Shown: positions 45,540 to 54,919, numbered from the stretch's first letter. The stretch: DNA of 64,000 nt from Rhizobium nepotum 39/7 (GCF_000949865.1 NZ_JWJH01000019.1:155534-219533), one strand, 5' to 3'. Notes: generated by a model not told the origin, from the letters alone. Program-made: numbers and translations.

Positions 45540-46610
45540 ATGCGGATCGGGCGGCGGAGTTTCATGGGCGGTGCGGCAAGCGCGGGCCTGCTGCATGGCA
45601 TGGCTGGCCAGAGCTTTGCCGCGTCCAAGAAAGCGCCAGCCAAAATGGCCCCTTTCGGCTCGGCCATCTATCTGCCGGACCTTACCGCCGATAGCCGCCT
45701 TGGTGAGGCCGTGGTCAAATATTGCTCGCGCATCACCCCCGTCACGGAAATGAAATGGGAGGTCATGCGGCCTTCGGAAGAGACCTTCGACTTTACCGCT
45801 GCCGATGCGCTCGCGAACTTCGCGCGTCAGCACAAACTTTCCATGCATGGCCATCCGCTCATCTGGTACGCGTCCAACGCGCCCTGGCTTTCCAGCATCG
45901 GCAATGGCGCGAAGGTCGAGCGGCTGATGGAAAACCACATCGTCAAGACCATGGAACGTTACAAGGATGTGATCCATAGCTGGGATGTGGTCAACGAGCC
46001 GATCCCCGACGTGCCCGGCAATGTGCGTTCACGCCGCGATGCCTGGTATTACGGCGCAGGCCCGGACGCGATCAAAAAGGCTTTCGAGATCGCCCATGCC
46101 GTCGATCCGAAGGCCCAGCTGGTCCTCAACGAATATGATGTGGAATTTTCGGTCGAGAAATCGCCGGCCAAGCGCGCGGCCTTCCGCAATCTCATTCTCG
46201 AACTGCTCGAGAAGGGCGCGCCGATCAACGCCGTCGGCCTGCAGGGTCATCTGCGCGGCGGTTGGCCCATCGCCAAGGACGAGCTTGCCGCCTTTACCAA
46301 GGAAATGCGCAGTTACGGTCTTGCCGTTCTGGTGACGGAACTGGACGTGATGGACCAGACATTGCCCGGCCCGGAAGCCGAGCGCGACATGCTGATAAAC
46401 GGCCAGGTCCGTGATTTTCTCGAAGCGGCCTCAGAAGGCGGCCCGCTTTCCTCCATCACCACCTGGGGCATTTCGGACCAATATACCTGGATCCGCTGGG
46501 CCTATCCGCGCCGGGACGGCACCGCGAACCGTCCGCTGCCGCTCGACTGGAGCTTCAAAGAAAAACCCATGATGGCCATCATCAATGAATTCCGGAACCG
46601 TGGTGCGTGA
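45540..46610 (+). CDS. Tat-exported GH10 glycoside hydrolase (endo-xylanase-like)
   Basis: 356 residues from ATG 45540, preceded by GGGGGAGG. A twin-arginine signal (RRSFMGGAASAGLLHG) suggests export of the folded enzyme. The GH10 barrel shows EMKWEVMRPSEETFDF, HGHPLIWY, the acid/base glutamate in SWDVVNEP and the nucleophile glutamate in VLVTELDV, so both catalytic residues are present. In a polysaccharide locus it more likely trims or releases the cell's own polymer, as ExoK-type glycanases do, than degrades plant xylan. It overlaps the next reading frame by a few bases. Confidence 0.9.
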   Translation: MRIGRRSFMGGAASAGLLHGMAGQSFAASKKAPAKMAPFGSAIYLPDLTADSRLGEAVVKYCSRITPVTEMKWEVMRPSEETFDFTAADALANFARQHKLSMHGHPLIWYASNAPWLSSIGNGAKVERLMENHIVKTMERYKDVIHSWDVVNEPIPDVPGNVRSRRDAWYYGAGPDAIKKAFEIAHAVDPKAQLVLNEYDVEFSVEKSPAKRAAFRNLILELLEKGAPINAVGLQGHLRGGWPIAKDELAAFTKEMRSYGLAVLVTELDVMDQTLPGPEAERDMLINGQVRDFLEAASEGGPLSSITTWGISDQYTWIRWAYPRRDGTANRPLPLDWSFKEKPMMAIINEFRNRGA

Positions 46611-46612
46611 CT

Positions 46613-47692
46613 ATGAGTGCAGAAATACCGCTTCCTCCCGTACAAAAGGCACTGCAAATCAATCTGCATCCCTTCGACGCGCCGCATGCGGCCCTTACCG
46701 TTCCGCATCAGCTGCGGGTCTGGGGCGGGCAGGTGGACCGTATTCTCCTGACGGTGGATACCGGCCAGGTCGGGGCAGGCCGCTACAAGGGCAACGGGTT
46801 CGAAGCGGCCAGCACACGCCTCTTCGACATGCTGGACGAAATGCAGGCCAATTATCCGCATCTGCATGTGGATACCGTCGATTATAGCGAGGCTGCGCGC
46901 CGCGCCGTGACGGAGACATTCTTTTCGCGCTCGCCGGTCCCTTATCCGGCCAAGGCCTTCGACGGTGGGCCTTTCCATGTCTATTTCCACGGGCTGAAAC
47001 GCGCCAACGCCCGCTATGTGCTGCATATGGACAGCGACATGATGTTCGGCGGCGGCAGCCAGAGCTGGTTCGGCGAGGCCATAGCGCTCCAGAAGGCCAA
47101 TCCGGACGCCCTGTGCATCACGCCCTTTTCGGGACCGCCGACCGTGCGCGGCGATCTCGATGTCTCCCGCCATGTCGGCATGCCGGGGGTGAAGAACATT
47201 CCTGAGCCGCGCAAGCTGCCGTCGCGTATTCCCACATGGCGTTTCGCCACCGTTTCCACCCGCCTTTTCCTGATCGACATGGATCGTTTCGCCAAGCGGA
47301 TCAGCTCGCTCGAACTGCTGAGACCGGACGTCAAACGGCGCATCCGCTCCTATGCCTATAACCAGCAGCCGGTCTCGATGCCCGCCGAAGAGGTGCTGAG
47401 CAGCAATATGATGCGCATCGGCTTGCACCGGCTGGATTTTCTCGGCACGGGCAAGGGCATGTATTCGCTGCATCCGCCCTATCGCTCGCCCGAGTTTTAC
47501 GCGGCGCTGGGGTCCATCGTCGAGCGCATCGAAAAGGGTGATATTCCCGAAGGCCAGCTCGGCGATTTCGATATCAACGGATCGATGGTGGACTGGGGGA
47601 GCGCGCTTGCGGCCAAGACGCGCTCCAAACGTTACGCGAAAGCGCTACGCCATCTGATTTCGGCCAATGTGCAGCGTTTCACCGGGGCATAG
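46613..47692 (+). CDS. Putative glycosyltransferase (GT-A fold) of the polysaccharide locus
   Basis: 359 residues. VDRILLTVDTGQVG is followed by a GT-A-type core with YVLHMDSDMMFGGG near residue 140, where DSD is the likely metal-binding DxD. The C-terminal half contains DFLGTGKGMYSLHPPYRSPEFY. I do not recognise a named subfamily. ATG 46613 (or GTG 46607, overlapping the GH10 stop) indicates coupling to the GH10 gene. A strong terminator follows the stop. Confidence 0.75.
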   Translation: MSAEIPLPPVQKALQINLHPFDAPHAALTVPHQLRVWGGQVDRILLTVDTGQVGAGRYKGNGFEAASTRLFDMLDEMQANYPHLHVDTVDYSEAARRAVTETFFSRSPVPYPAKAFDGGPFHVYFHGLKRANARYVLHMDSDMMFGGGSQSWFGEAIALQKANPDALCITPFSGPPTVRGDLDVSRHVGMPGVKNIPEPRKLPSRIPTWRFATVSTRLFLIDMDRFAKRISSLELLRPDVKRRIRSYAYNQQPVSMPAEEVLSSNMMRIGLHRLDFLGTGKGMYSLHPPYRSPEFYAALGSIVERIEKGDIPEGQLGDFDINGSMVDWGSALAAKTRSKRYAKALRHLISANVQRFTGA

Positions 47693-47698
47693 AAGGCT

Positions 47699-47730
47699 AG
47701 GCACTCTCTTCACTACCAGTGAAGGTGCCT
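47699..47730. terminator. Bidirectional terminator between convergent genes
   Basis: AGGCAC-TCTC-TTCACT-ACC-AGTGAA-G-GTGCCT: two paired stems of 6 bp each form a long hairpin between the glycosyltransferase stop and the GNAT stop. Confidence 0.75.
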
Positions 47731-48896
47731 TAGAAATCGGTGATGAGCTTGCTCCAGCTTTCCGAGCTTAACCCGCCAATATAGATATCGCTGGCCAGCG
47801 CCCGGTCTTTCAGAGTTTCATCCCGGGTGGCCATGCAGAAATAGCCGCGATGGTGGAAGGTCATGTGGTTCTGGCGGTAGAGCGCGTTCATGAGAAAGGG
47901 CTGCGACATGCCCGTGACATGAGCATAGTTCTCGTCATCGAAATGGTGGAACAGCGCGCCGAGCGCGTCGTTTTCGCGACCGGCATCGCAGACGAGGTTC
48001 AGCACATAGGCGGTGGTTCGTCCCGGCTGGCCGAAAAACAGCGCAACGCCGATCGCACGGCCTTCGGCATTCTCGATCGCCAGGCTGCCCAATGCGCCGA
48101 GAGTGTCGTTGGTCTTGCTCATTTCTATCAGCCAGTGGAATTCCTCGTGGGACCATTCCGGGCGGACGGAAAATCGCTCGATCATCGCCAGCGCGTTGCG
48201 GCGGAACGTTTCGAAATCGACCGGTCTTACCCTGAGGCCGGCAACCTCATGGCCCCTTATGCCTTTTTTCCACGAGCGCAGGACACGGTCCACGAAGCCG
48301 AGCGCCATGAGACTGACCGTGGATTTGACCAGTTTCGAACGGCGCGGCATGCGCAGGGCAATCGCGCTGAAGGGCTTTAGCGCCTTATGCCATTGCAGGC
48401 TTTCCATCGGCAGCATAATGCCGCCGATCGCAATCCAGTGATCGGCGCTGACGGGTGAGGCCGTGTCCGAAAACAACATGTCGTGTTTCGTCGCCCTCAT
48501 GCCGCGAGACAGGCGTGCGGCTCCGAGCGCGCCGAGTTTTCCCTCCGATGCAAAAGCACAGAGCAACCGTGCGGTAATGGTTTTTCCATTCGCAACGAAC
48601 CGCATGGGAACGGCAAGGATAACGCTTGTGACGCCGCTTTCCCCCGCATCATAGACAACGCTGCCATATTCCGGGTCAAAGGCGGGACTATCGAAGAACA
48701 ATGTCTCGACGTAAGAGCGGAAGTCGAAGTTGCGATCTCGTCCGGTCTTCTTGAAAGCGCTGTTGAGCACTCTCTCGACCGCGGGGACGTCTTCCCTGCG
48801 CATGGGACGAACACCGGGCGCACTCGGCTGAACCGGGCGTTGTGTCGGCTGATCGTTATTGCTATCGTCCGTGTTGGTGTGTATCGGAACGTCCAC
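47730..48896 (-). CDS. GNAT-type acyltransferase of the polysaccharide locus
   Basis: 388 residues. After a polar leader of about 28 residues an acetyltransferase domain begins VRPMRREDVPAVERVLNSAF and shows VTSVILAVPMRFVANG, LLCAFASEGKLGALGAARL (acyl-CoA-binding region) and SPVSADHWIAIGG. A second GNAT-like part follows (SHEEFHWLIEMSK, AIGVALFFGQPG). Such double-GNAT proteins modify sugars or lipids; Caulobacter HfsK is a functional parallel. The substrate is unknown. Confidence 0.75.
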   Translation of the reverse strand: MDVPIHTNTDDSNNDQPTQRPVQPSAPGVRPMRREDVPAVERVLNSAFKKTGRDRNFDFRSYVETLFFDSPAFDPEYGSVVYDAGESGVTSVILAVPMRFVANGKTITARLLCAFASEGKLGALGAARLSRGMRATKHDMLFSDTASPVSADHWIAIGGIMLPMESLQWHKALKPFSAIALRMPRRSKLVKSTVSLMALGFVDRVLRSWKKGIRGHEVAGLRVRPVDFETFRRNALAMIERFSVRPEWSHEEFHWLIEMSKTNDTLGALGSLAIENAEGRAIGVALFFGQPGRTTAYVLNLVCDAGRENDALGALFHHFDDENYAHVTGMSQPFLMNALYRQNHMTFHHRGYFCMATRDETLKDRALASDIYIGGLSSESWSKLITDF

Positions 48897-49274
48897 CGTG
48901 GGTTTCCAGCTTTTCCGCGTTTATGTATTAACAGATCAAAGATATATTCTGAGTTGTTAATATACGTTAAACAGCGGTTGGGATCGTCTGGTTGGTATAT
49001 CCGCAGCACAGCGGACGGACACTTCCGTGAAACGCATGCCAGAAACCTTATCGATGTGAAACTTCCAGCAAATAATAGGGAAATCAGTAACTTAAATTTG
49101 AGCGACTAAGATCGCTCCTGATCGGTATTCTACGGGGGTTTTCCATGTCGACTTCGAAAACTCCACTCCGTTTCTTTGCCTCCCGTTTCTTTCCTTTATA
49201 GCGGGACTACTATTCATACGTGTATTCAGAATAACTAAAAAATAGGGTTTTAGCGGGATATTCACGTTACCGGA
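48897..49274. other. AT-rich divergent promoter region
   Basis: About 378 bp between the GNAT gene and the polymerase gene. AT-rich stretches at 48925-48975 (TTAATATACGTTAA) and 49190-49260 are likely promoters for the two divergent genes. No credible reading frame was found. Confidence 0.4.
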
Positions 49275-50690
49275 ATGAAGTGTCGGGCACGCATGGAAAA
49301 AGGCAGGGAAGATCCCCTTATGGATGCAGCGCACGAAGAGCAGGCGCGTGGAAATTGGCGAAACGTACTGTTTTATGTGACGTTCTTTTATTTCACGGTC
49401 GGCTTCTCGCCCTATATTTCACTCTCCTCGACCTATCACGGATCCGCCATGGCGGCCGGGTCCAACCTGCTCAACCAGCTTACGGCGATCATTCTGCTTT
49501 TCAGTTTCGTGGCGTTCATGGCCAAGGAACGTTCGTTCTCCCTCGTCTTCACGCCGCGGCTGCTGATGGCGGCGATCTTCGGCTGGTATATCTATACCTC
49601 GCTGGTGGGGGAGGCGCCGATGTTTTCGCTGCGGCGGCTCGTCATGTGCGCCTTCATCTGCGTGTTTGCCGGCGGCTTCCTGCAATTGCCGCGCACGGAG
49701 CGGCATTTCACCACTTTGCTTGCCAGCTGCGTGCTGATCATCCTGTTCCTGTGTTATTTCGGCGTCGTCGCCCTGCCTTCGCGGGCGATCCATCAGGCAA
49801 GCGACGCGCTGGAGCCGCTTCTGGCGGGCAACTGGCGCGGGGTCTTCCAGCACAAGAACGAGGCCGCCTCGGTCATGGCGGTGCTGATCATCGTGGCGAT
49901 TTATCTCTCCAGGCGCTGGTCCTTCATCGGCGGGCTGCTGGTGCTGCTGCTATCGCTGTTCTTTCTGGTCAAATCGGGCGGCAAGACAGTGCTCGGCCTG
50001 ATGCCGATCGTCATCGCGACCGGCTGGTTCATCGTGCGCTGGCCCCGGTGGCGTTATATGGTCGTGACCCTGCTTCTGCTGGTCTTCGCCGTCGTTACCG
50101 TCGGCACCACGGTCGATCCGGTGTTTTCGCAGATGCTGACGAAGATGGGTATCGATGCCAGTTTTACCGGCAGAACCGATATCTGGGCCGTCGCCATCGA
50201 TTATATCCGCCGAAGCCCGATCGTCGGTTATGGCTATCAGGCCTTTTGGCGCAGCGACACCCTGATGTCGAGCTTTACCGAAAACAATACCTGGGCGACA
50301 ACCGCACCGGCTTCCCACAGCGGCTATTTCGACCTGTTGCTTGCGGGCGGCGTACCGGGCCTGGTTCTGGTGCTGATATGGATCTATCTGCTGCCGCTTT
50401 ATTATCTCGGCAAAATGGACGATGCCACGCGCAAGAGCCCGCTGACGCGGCTTTATGTCGGCGTCTGGCTCTATGTCCTGCTCTACGGCTATCTGGAAAC
50501 GCTGTTCCTGCTCAGCACGGGCTTCGTCTGGTTTTTCCTTCTCGTCGCCGTGATGGGCCTGCATTTGCAGGCGAATGCCAGCCTTGTCGACGACGAGGCG
50601 GGGCCGGAACCTGCGCGAACCGGTGGCGAGATGGACGGCGTGGCGAAGCGCATTCGGCGGCAAACCGCGCACGCCGTTCGTCCCGGATGA
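49275..50690 (+). CDS. Wzy-like O-antigen/exopolysaccharide polymerase
   Basis: Up to 471 residues; ATG 49293 and ATG 49320 are also possible, and MDAAHEEQARGNW (49320) fits the membrane topology best. About ten membrane helices. The O-antigen ligase/polymerase signature appears as AGNWRGVFQHKNEAASVMAVL and GIDASFTGRTDIWAVAIDYIRRSPIVGYGYQAFW, followed by ASHSGYFDLLLAGGVPGLVL. It would polymerise the lipid-linked repeat units in the periplasm, with the Wzz-like protein setting length. Confidence 0.9.
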   Translation: MKCRARMEKGREDPLMDAAHEEQARGNWRNVLFYVTFFYFTVGFSPYISLSSTYHGSAMAAGSNLLNQLTAIILLFSFVAFMAKERSFSLVFTPRLLMAAIFGWYIYTSLVGEAPMFSLRRLVMCAFICVFAGGFLQLPRTERHFTTLLASCVLIILFLCYFGVVALPSRAIHQASDALEPLLAGNWRGVFQHKNEAASVMAVLIIVAIYLSRRWSFIGGLLVLLLSLFFLVKSGGKTVLGLMPIVIATGWFIVRWPRWRYMVVTLLLLVFAVVTVGTTVDPVFSQMLTKMGIDASFTGRTDIWAVAIDYIRRSPIVGYGYQAFWRSDTLMSSFTENNTWATTAPASHSGYFDLLLAGGVPGLVLVLIWIYLLPLYYLGKMDDATRKSPLTRLYVGVWLYVLLYGYLETLFLLSTGFVWFFLLVAVMGLHLQANASLVDDEAGPEPARTGGEMDGVAKRIRRQTAHAVRPG

Positions 50691-50864
50691 TATTTTGAAA
50701 TGATTTTTCGTCGCAGATGTGTAAAAGAACCGATTGTTGCGCGCGTTTACGGCGGATTTCGCTAAACATGCGTGGCTTAAGTCTTTGTTGTTATGCATGT
50801 CCCCCCGCAAAACCGCTCCGCATTTTGCCAGACACGCACTGAAACGGATCGGCAAGGTCAATCG

Positions 50865-51641
50865 ATGGCAGATACAGGCGCCTGTGCGCTCGAGGCGGAT
50901 GACATCCACAAGAGCTTCGGCACGCATGAAGTTTTGAAGGGCGTTTCGCTGAAAGCCCACAAGGGCGACGTCATATCGATCATCGGCTCGTCCGGTTCCG
51001 GCAAGAGTACCTTTCTGCGCTGCATCAACTTTCTCGAAACGCCGGATCGCGGCCGGGTCATCGTCAATGGCGAGGAGATCGCCACCAAGACCGGCAGGGA
51101 CGGCAAGGCCGTGCCGAAAAGCTGGCGGCAGGTGGAAAAGCTGCGGACCGGGCTTGGCATGGTGTTCCAGAATTTCAATCTCTGGGCCCATCGCACCGTT
51201 CTCGAAAACGTCATCGAGGCTCCGGTCCACGTTCTGGGCATGAAGCGGCAGGACGCGGTGGAGAAGGCCGAAGCCCTGCTGAACAAGGTCGGCCTTTACG
51301 ACAAGAAGGACGCCTATCCGGCATTCCTTTCCGGCGGACAGCAGCAGCGCGCCGCGATTGCGCGCGCGCTCTGCGTGGAGCCGGCGGTGATGCTGTTTGA
51401 CGAACCCACCTCGGCGCTTGATCCGGAGCTGGTGGGCGAGGTGCTGAAGGTAATCCGTGATCTGGCCGAGGAAGGCCGCACCATGCTGCTCGTCACCCAC
51501 GAAATGCGTTTTGCGCGCGATGTTTCCACCGATGTCCTGTTTCTGCATCAGGGCCGTGTGGAAGAGGCAGGGCCGCCGGCACAGGTGTTCGGCAATCCCG
51601 CAAGCGCCCGTTGCAGGGAATTTACCGGCGCACTGGCGTAA
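50865..51641 (+). CDS. Polar amino-acid ABC transporter ATP-binding protein
   Basis: 258 residues from ATG 50865. Walker A GSSGSGKST, Q-loop VFQNFNLWAHRT, signature LSGGQQQRAAIARA, Walker B VMLFDEPTSALDPEL, switch LVTHEMRFA: the HisP/GlnQ/OccP family. First gene of a five-gene run with the binding protein, two permeases and homocysteine S-methyltransferase. Confidence 0.94.
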   Translation: MADTGACALEADDIHKSFGTHEVLKGVSLKAHKGDVISIIGSSGSGKSTFLRCINFLETPDRGRVIVNGEEIATKTGRDGKAVPKSWRQVEKLRTGLGMVFQNFNLWAHRTVLENVIEAPVHVLGMKRQDAVEKAEALLNKVGLYDKKDAYPAFLSGGQQQRAAIARALCVEPAVMLFDEPTSALDPELVGEVLKVIRDLAEEGRTMLLVTHEMRFARDVSTDVLFLHQGRVEEAGPPAQVFGNPASARCREFTGALA

Positions 51642-51684
51642 TGACCGTTTCGCTTCGCCGTTTGTTTTAACAGGAGAGACTTGC

Positions 51685-52455
51685 ATGAAATTCTTCGCCA
51701 CGCTGCTTGCCGGAACGGCATTTGCGGTTTCCGCCTTCACGGCCAGCGCCGATGTCCGCTTCGGCATCATGAACGAATCCTACCCGCCCTTCTTTGCTAA
51801 AGATGCCAGCGGCAAGTGGCAGGGCTGGGAAATCGATCTCATGGACGCCGTCTGCGCGGAAATGAAGGAAAAGTGCTCGATCGTCGAGCTTTCCTGGGAT
51901 GGCCTCATCCCGGCGCTGCAGACGAAGAAGTTCGATGTCATCTGGTCGTCCATGTCCAACACGGAAGAGCGTGAGAAGGTCATCGATTTCACCAATAAAT
52001 ATTACAACACGCCGAGCAAGCTGATCGGCGCCAAGGACGGCAAGCCGGGTGCTGCACCGGAAGACGTCAAGGGCAAGACCATCGGCATTCAGGTCGCGAC
52101 CATCCAGTCCGAATATTACAAGAAATATTTCGCAGCTGTCGCCGACGAAAAGACCTACCAGACGCTGGACGAGGCGTTTCAGGATCTTGCTGCTGGCCGT
52201 ATCGACTATGTGTTCGGCGACTCTCTCGTTCTCGACGCCTTTGTGAAGAGCGACGCGGGCAAGGATTGCTGCGCCGACATGGGCAATGTGGCGGATGACA
52301 AGGAAATCCTCGGCCTTGGCGTTTCCGGCGGTCTGCGTAAGGACGATACCGAACTCAAGAACAAGCTGAACGCTGCTCTCGCCGCCGTGCGCTCCAGCGG
52401 CAAGTATGACGAGATCACCAAGAAATACTTCACCTTCGATATCTACGGTAAGTAA
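51685..52455 (+). CDS. Polar amino-acid ABC transporter substrate-binding protein
   Basis: 256 residues, start at 51685 after AGGAGAG. Signal peptide about 1-22 (FTASADV). Then VRFGIMNESYPPFFAKDASGKWQGWEIDLMDAVCAEM, FDVIWSSMSNTEEREKVIDFT and GIQVATIQSEYY, the class 3 (HisJ/ArtJ) binding fold. The downstream homocysteine S-methyltransferase suggests S-methylmethionine or a related sulphonium amino acid as ligand; this is inference from context. Confidence 0.92.
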   Translation: MKFFATLLAGTAFAVSAFTASADVRFGIMNESYPPFFAKDASGKWQGWEIDLMDAVCAEMKEKCSIVELSWDGLIPALQTKKFDVIWSSMSNTEEREKVIDFTNKYYNTPSKLIGAKDGKPGAAPEDVKGKTIGIQVATIQSEYYKKYFAAVADEKTYQTLDEAFQDLAAGRIDYVFGDSLVLDAFVKSDAGKDCCADMGNVADDKEILGLGVSGGLRKDDTELKNKLNAALAAVRSSGKYDEITKKYFTFDIYGK

Positions 52456-52477
52456 TTTCTCCTGACCGGTCCCGTAA

Positions 52478-53200
52478 ATGGCAAGCCTTGAAACCACGCT
52501 GCAACTGCTGTCACCCTATCCTCCGGGATGGGGCGGCACCCTTTTGAAGGGTGCGGCGTCGACGCTTGCCATTTCCGCCGGCGCCTATCTGATCGGCATC
52601 GTCATCGGTCTTGCCGGTGCGCTCGGTAAGCTTTCCGGCAATCGGCCGCTTGGCCTGCTGCTCAATCTTTACACGACAGCTATCCGCGCCGTTCCCGAAC
52701 TGATCCTCATCGTCGGGCTTTATTATGCCGGCACTGATGGCTTGAACCGGCTGCTGCAACTGGTTGGCATGCCGCCGCTGGAGGTCAACGGTTTCGTTGC
52801 CGCCGTCGCGGTTCTGGGGTTCGTGCAGGGGGCCTATATGACCGAGGTTCTGCGCGGCGCGATCCTTGCCATTCCGAACGGCCAGATCGAGGCGGCGCGC
52901 GCTTTCGGCATGTCGCCGGCCCTGCGTTTCCGCCGTGTCGTATTGCCCGCACTTTTGCCGAATGCATTGCCGGGTCTTGCCAATCTCTGGCTCGCTGTGA
53001 CCAAGGACAGCGCGTTGGTGGCGGTCGTCGGTTATCAGGAGCTGGCGCTGGCGACACGGCTGGCGGGGGCCAGCACCAAGCAATATTTCCTGTTCTTCCT
53101 TGCCGCTGCCCTGCTTTACCTCGCCATCACGCTTGTCTCCAACCTCGTCTTTTCGCTGGTGGAACGCCGCGTGCGGCGCGGCCAACCGGCTTTGGCCTGA
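52478..53200 (+). CDS. Polar amino-acid ABC transporter permease
   Basis: 240 residues with five membrane helices. GGTLLKGAASTLAISAGAYLIGIV opens the family domain, and the EAA loop reads QIEAARAFGMSPALRFRRVVLPALLPNALPGLANLW. It follows the binding-protein gene by 22 bp and precedes its partner permease by 12 bp. Confidence 0.93.
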   Translation: MASLETTLQLLSPYPPGWGGTLLKGAASTLAISAGAYLIGIVIGLAGALGKLSGNRPLGLLLNLYTTAIRAVPELILIVGLYYAGTDGLNRLLQLVGMPPLEVNGFVAAVAVLGFVQGAYMTEVLRGAILAIPNGQIEAARAFGMSPALRFRRVVLPALLPNALPGLANLWLAVTKDSALVAVVGYQELALATRLAGASTKQYFLFFLAAALLYLAITLVSNLVFSLVERRVRRGQPALA

Positions 53201-53212
53201 GGGGGAAACGGC

Positions 53213-53905
53213 ATGGATTTTTCATGGATCGCCAAATATTGGCCGCTGCTTCTGTCCGGCGCATGGCAGACGCTGGCGCTGCTCGCCATCTCCGTCAGCA
53301 TCGGTTTCGTGCTTGCCATCGGCCTTGCGTTTGCGCAGGTCAGCGGCGGGCGGGTGACGAAAATTCTGGCGCGCGCCTATTGCACCTTCTTTCGCGGCAC
53401 GCCGCTTTTGATCCAGCTCTGGCTGCTTTATTACGGGGTCGGCTCGTTTCTGCCGATGATCCCCGGCTTACGTCAGAGTTTCATGTGGCCGGTGCTGCGC
53501 GAGGGCTTCTTTTTCGCCGCCGTCAGCTTCACGCTGAATTATGCGGCCTATGAGGCGGAGGTGCTGCGCGGCGCGCTTCTGGCCGTGCCGAAGGGCGAGC
53601 TGGAGGCAGGCCGGGCGTTCGGCATGGGCCGTTTCACCCTCATTCGCCGCATCTGGCTGCCGCGCGCGATCCGCATCGCGCTGCCGACCATTGCCGGCGA
53701 GGTGGTGATGCAGCTCAAAGCCACACCGCTTGCCTTTACCGTGACGGTGATGGACCTCTACGCCGTGGCCTACAAGGTGCGGCAGGACACGCTGCTCGTT
53801 TATGAGCCGTTGATTATCGTCACCGTCTTTTATCTCATTCTCACCGCCATCATCGCCCGCTGTTTCGGTTTCATCGAACAGCAGGTGCCGGTCCTCCGGC
53901 GGTAA
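53213..53905 (+). CDS. Polar amino-acid ABC transporter permease
   Basis: 230 residues. LLSGAWQTLALLAISVSIGFVLAIG opens the domain, RGTPLLIQLWLLYYG is the typical periplasmic-side motif, and the EAA loop is ELEAGRAFGMGRFTLIRRIWLPRAIRIALPTIAGE. It forms the channel with the previous gene product. The methyltransferase gene starts 20 bp downstream. Confidence 0.93.
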   Translation: MDFSWIAKYWPLLLSGAWQTLALLAISVSIGFVLAIGLAFAQVSGGRVTKILARAYCTFFRGTPLLIQLWLLYYGVGSFLPMIPGLRQSFMWPVLREGFFFAAVSFTLNYAAYEAEVLRGALLAVPKGELEAGRAFGMGRFTLIRRIWLPRAIRIALPTIAGEVVMQLKATPLAFTVTVMDLYAVAYKVRQDTLLVYEPLIIVTVFYLILTAIIARCFGFIEQQVPVLRR

Positions 53906-53925
53906 ACCGTTCAAGGAGTTTGAAC

Positions 53926-54840
53926 ATGGGCACTATCCGTATCCTCGACGGCGGCATGAGCCGCGAATTGCAGCGGCTCGGCGCCGAGCTGAAACAGCCG
54001 GAATGGTCGGCGCTGGCGCTCATCAATTCGCCTGACATTGTCCGGCAGGTACATCAGGAATTCATCGAGGCCGGTGCCGACGTCGTCACCACCAATTCCT
54101 ATGCGCTCGTGCCGTTCCATATCGGCGAGGAGCGTTTTCAGAAGGATGGCGCATCGCTGATCGCCCTTTCCGGCAAGCTGGCGCGCGAGGCGGCGGATAC
54201 TTCCGGCCGTGACGTGCTGGTGGCCGGTTCGCTGCCGCCGATCTTCGGCTCCTATGAGCCGCAGAATTTCGATGTGACGCGGGTGCAGGGCTATCTCAAG
54301 GTGCTGGTCGACAATCTCGCTCCTTCCGTCGATGTCTGGCTCGGCGAGACGCTGAGCCTGATCGCCGAGGGCGAGGCTGTGCGTCAGGCCGTCGCCGCAA
54401 CAGGCAAGCCGTTCTGGATTTCCTTCACGCTCAACGACGATGCTGTTGCGACAGGCGGCGGCGAACCTGCTTTGCGTTCCGGTGAAACGGTAAAGGCGGC
54501 GGCCGAATGGGCGGCGCAATCGGGCGCTGCTGCGCTGCTGTTCAACTGCAGCAAGCCGGAAATCATGAAAGCCGCCGTCGAAACGGCGTCCTCCGTGTTT
54601 GCGGAAAAGGGTGTGTCGCTGGAAATCGGCGTTTACGCCAATGCCTTCGAAGGCGAACAGGGCGATGCCGCCGCTAATGAGGGCCTGCATGGCACCCGCA
54701 CCGACCTCACCGACGATGTCTATTCGCGTTTCGCCTGCTCCTGGGCGGATGCGGGCGCGACCATGATCGGCGGCTGCTGCGGCATTGGCGCCGCCCATAT
54801 CCACACGGTCGCGACAGCGCTGCGCCGCGCCGCCGCCTGA
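53926..54840 (+). CDS. Homocysteine S-methyltransferase (MmuM/BHMT family)
   Basis: 304 residues, ATG 53926 after AAGGAG. Transfers a methyl group to homocysteine to give methionine. The barrel starts IRILDGGMSRELQRLGAE. The zinc cysteines are in ALLFNCSKPE and the double-cysteine MIGGCCGIGAAHI near the C-terminus, all present. Members use S-methylmethionine, AdoMet or betaine as donor. The adjoining transporter makes an imported sulphonium donor attractive. A T-run terminator follows. Confidence 0.92.
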   Translation: MGTIRILDGGMSRELQRLGAELKQPEWSALALINSPDIVRQVHQEFIEAGADVVTTNSYALVPFHIGEERFQKDGASLIALSGKLAREAADTSGRDVLVAGSLPPIFGSYEPQNFDVTRVQGYLKVLVDNLAPSVDVWLGETLSLIAEGEAVRQAVAATGKPFWISFTLNDDAVATGGGEPALRSGETVKAAAEWAAQSGAAALLFNCSKPEIMKAAVETASSVFAEKGVSLEIGVYANAFEGEQGDAAANEGLHGTRTDLTDDVYSRFACSWADAGATMIGGCCGIGAAHIHTVATALRRAAA

Positions 54841-54879
54841 GGCCTTCGCACCGCTTTCAGCGCAACGTCCGGAATGGAT

Positions 54880-54908
54880 GCGGCAGGCTCGATGCTGCCG
54901 CTTTTTTT
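54880..54908 (+). terminator. Intrinsic terminator after the methyltransferase gene
   Basis: GCGGCAG pairs with CTGCCGC around GCTCGATG, followed by seven T residues (54902-54908). Confidence 0.85.
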
Positions 54909-54919
54909 GCGCGTGGCCC

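Noticed and set aside
49280..50698. Second plus-strand frame overlapping the polymerase gene
   Set aside because: Arg/Ala/His-rich translation without membrane helices; the other frame encodes a typical multi-helix Wzy-like protein.
50691..50864. Possible SAM-II riboswitch before the amino-acid ABC/homocysteine methyltransferase operon
   Set aside because: The conserved pseudoknot sequences could not be found; only a short CGCTAAA resemblance is present.
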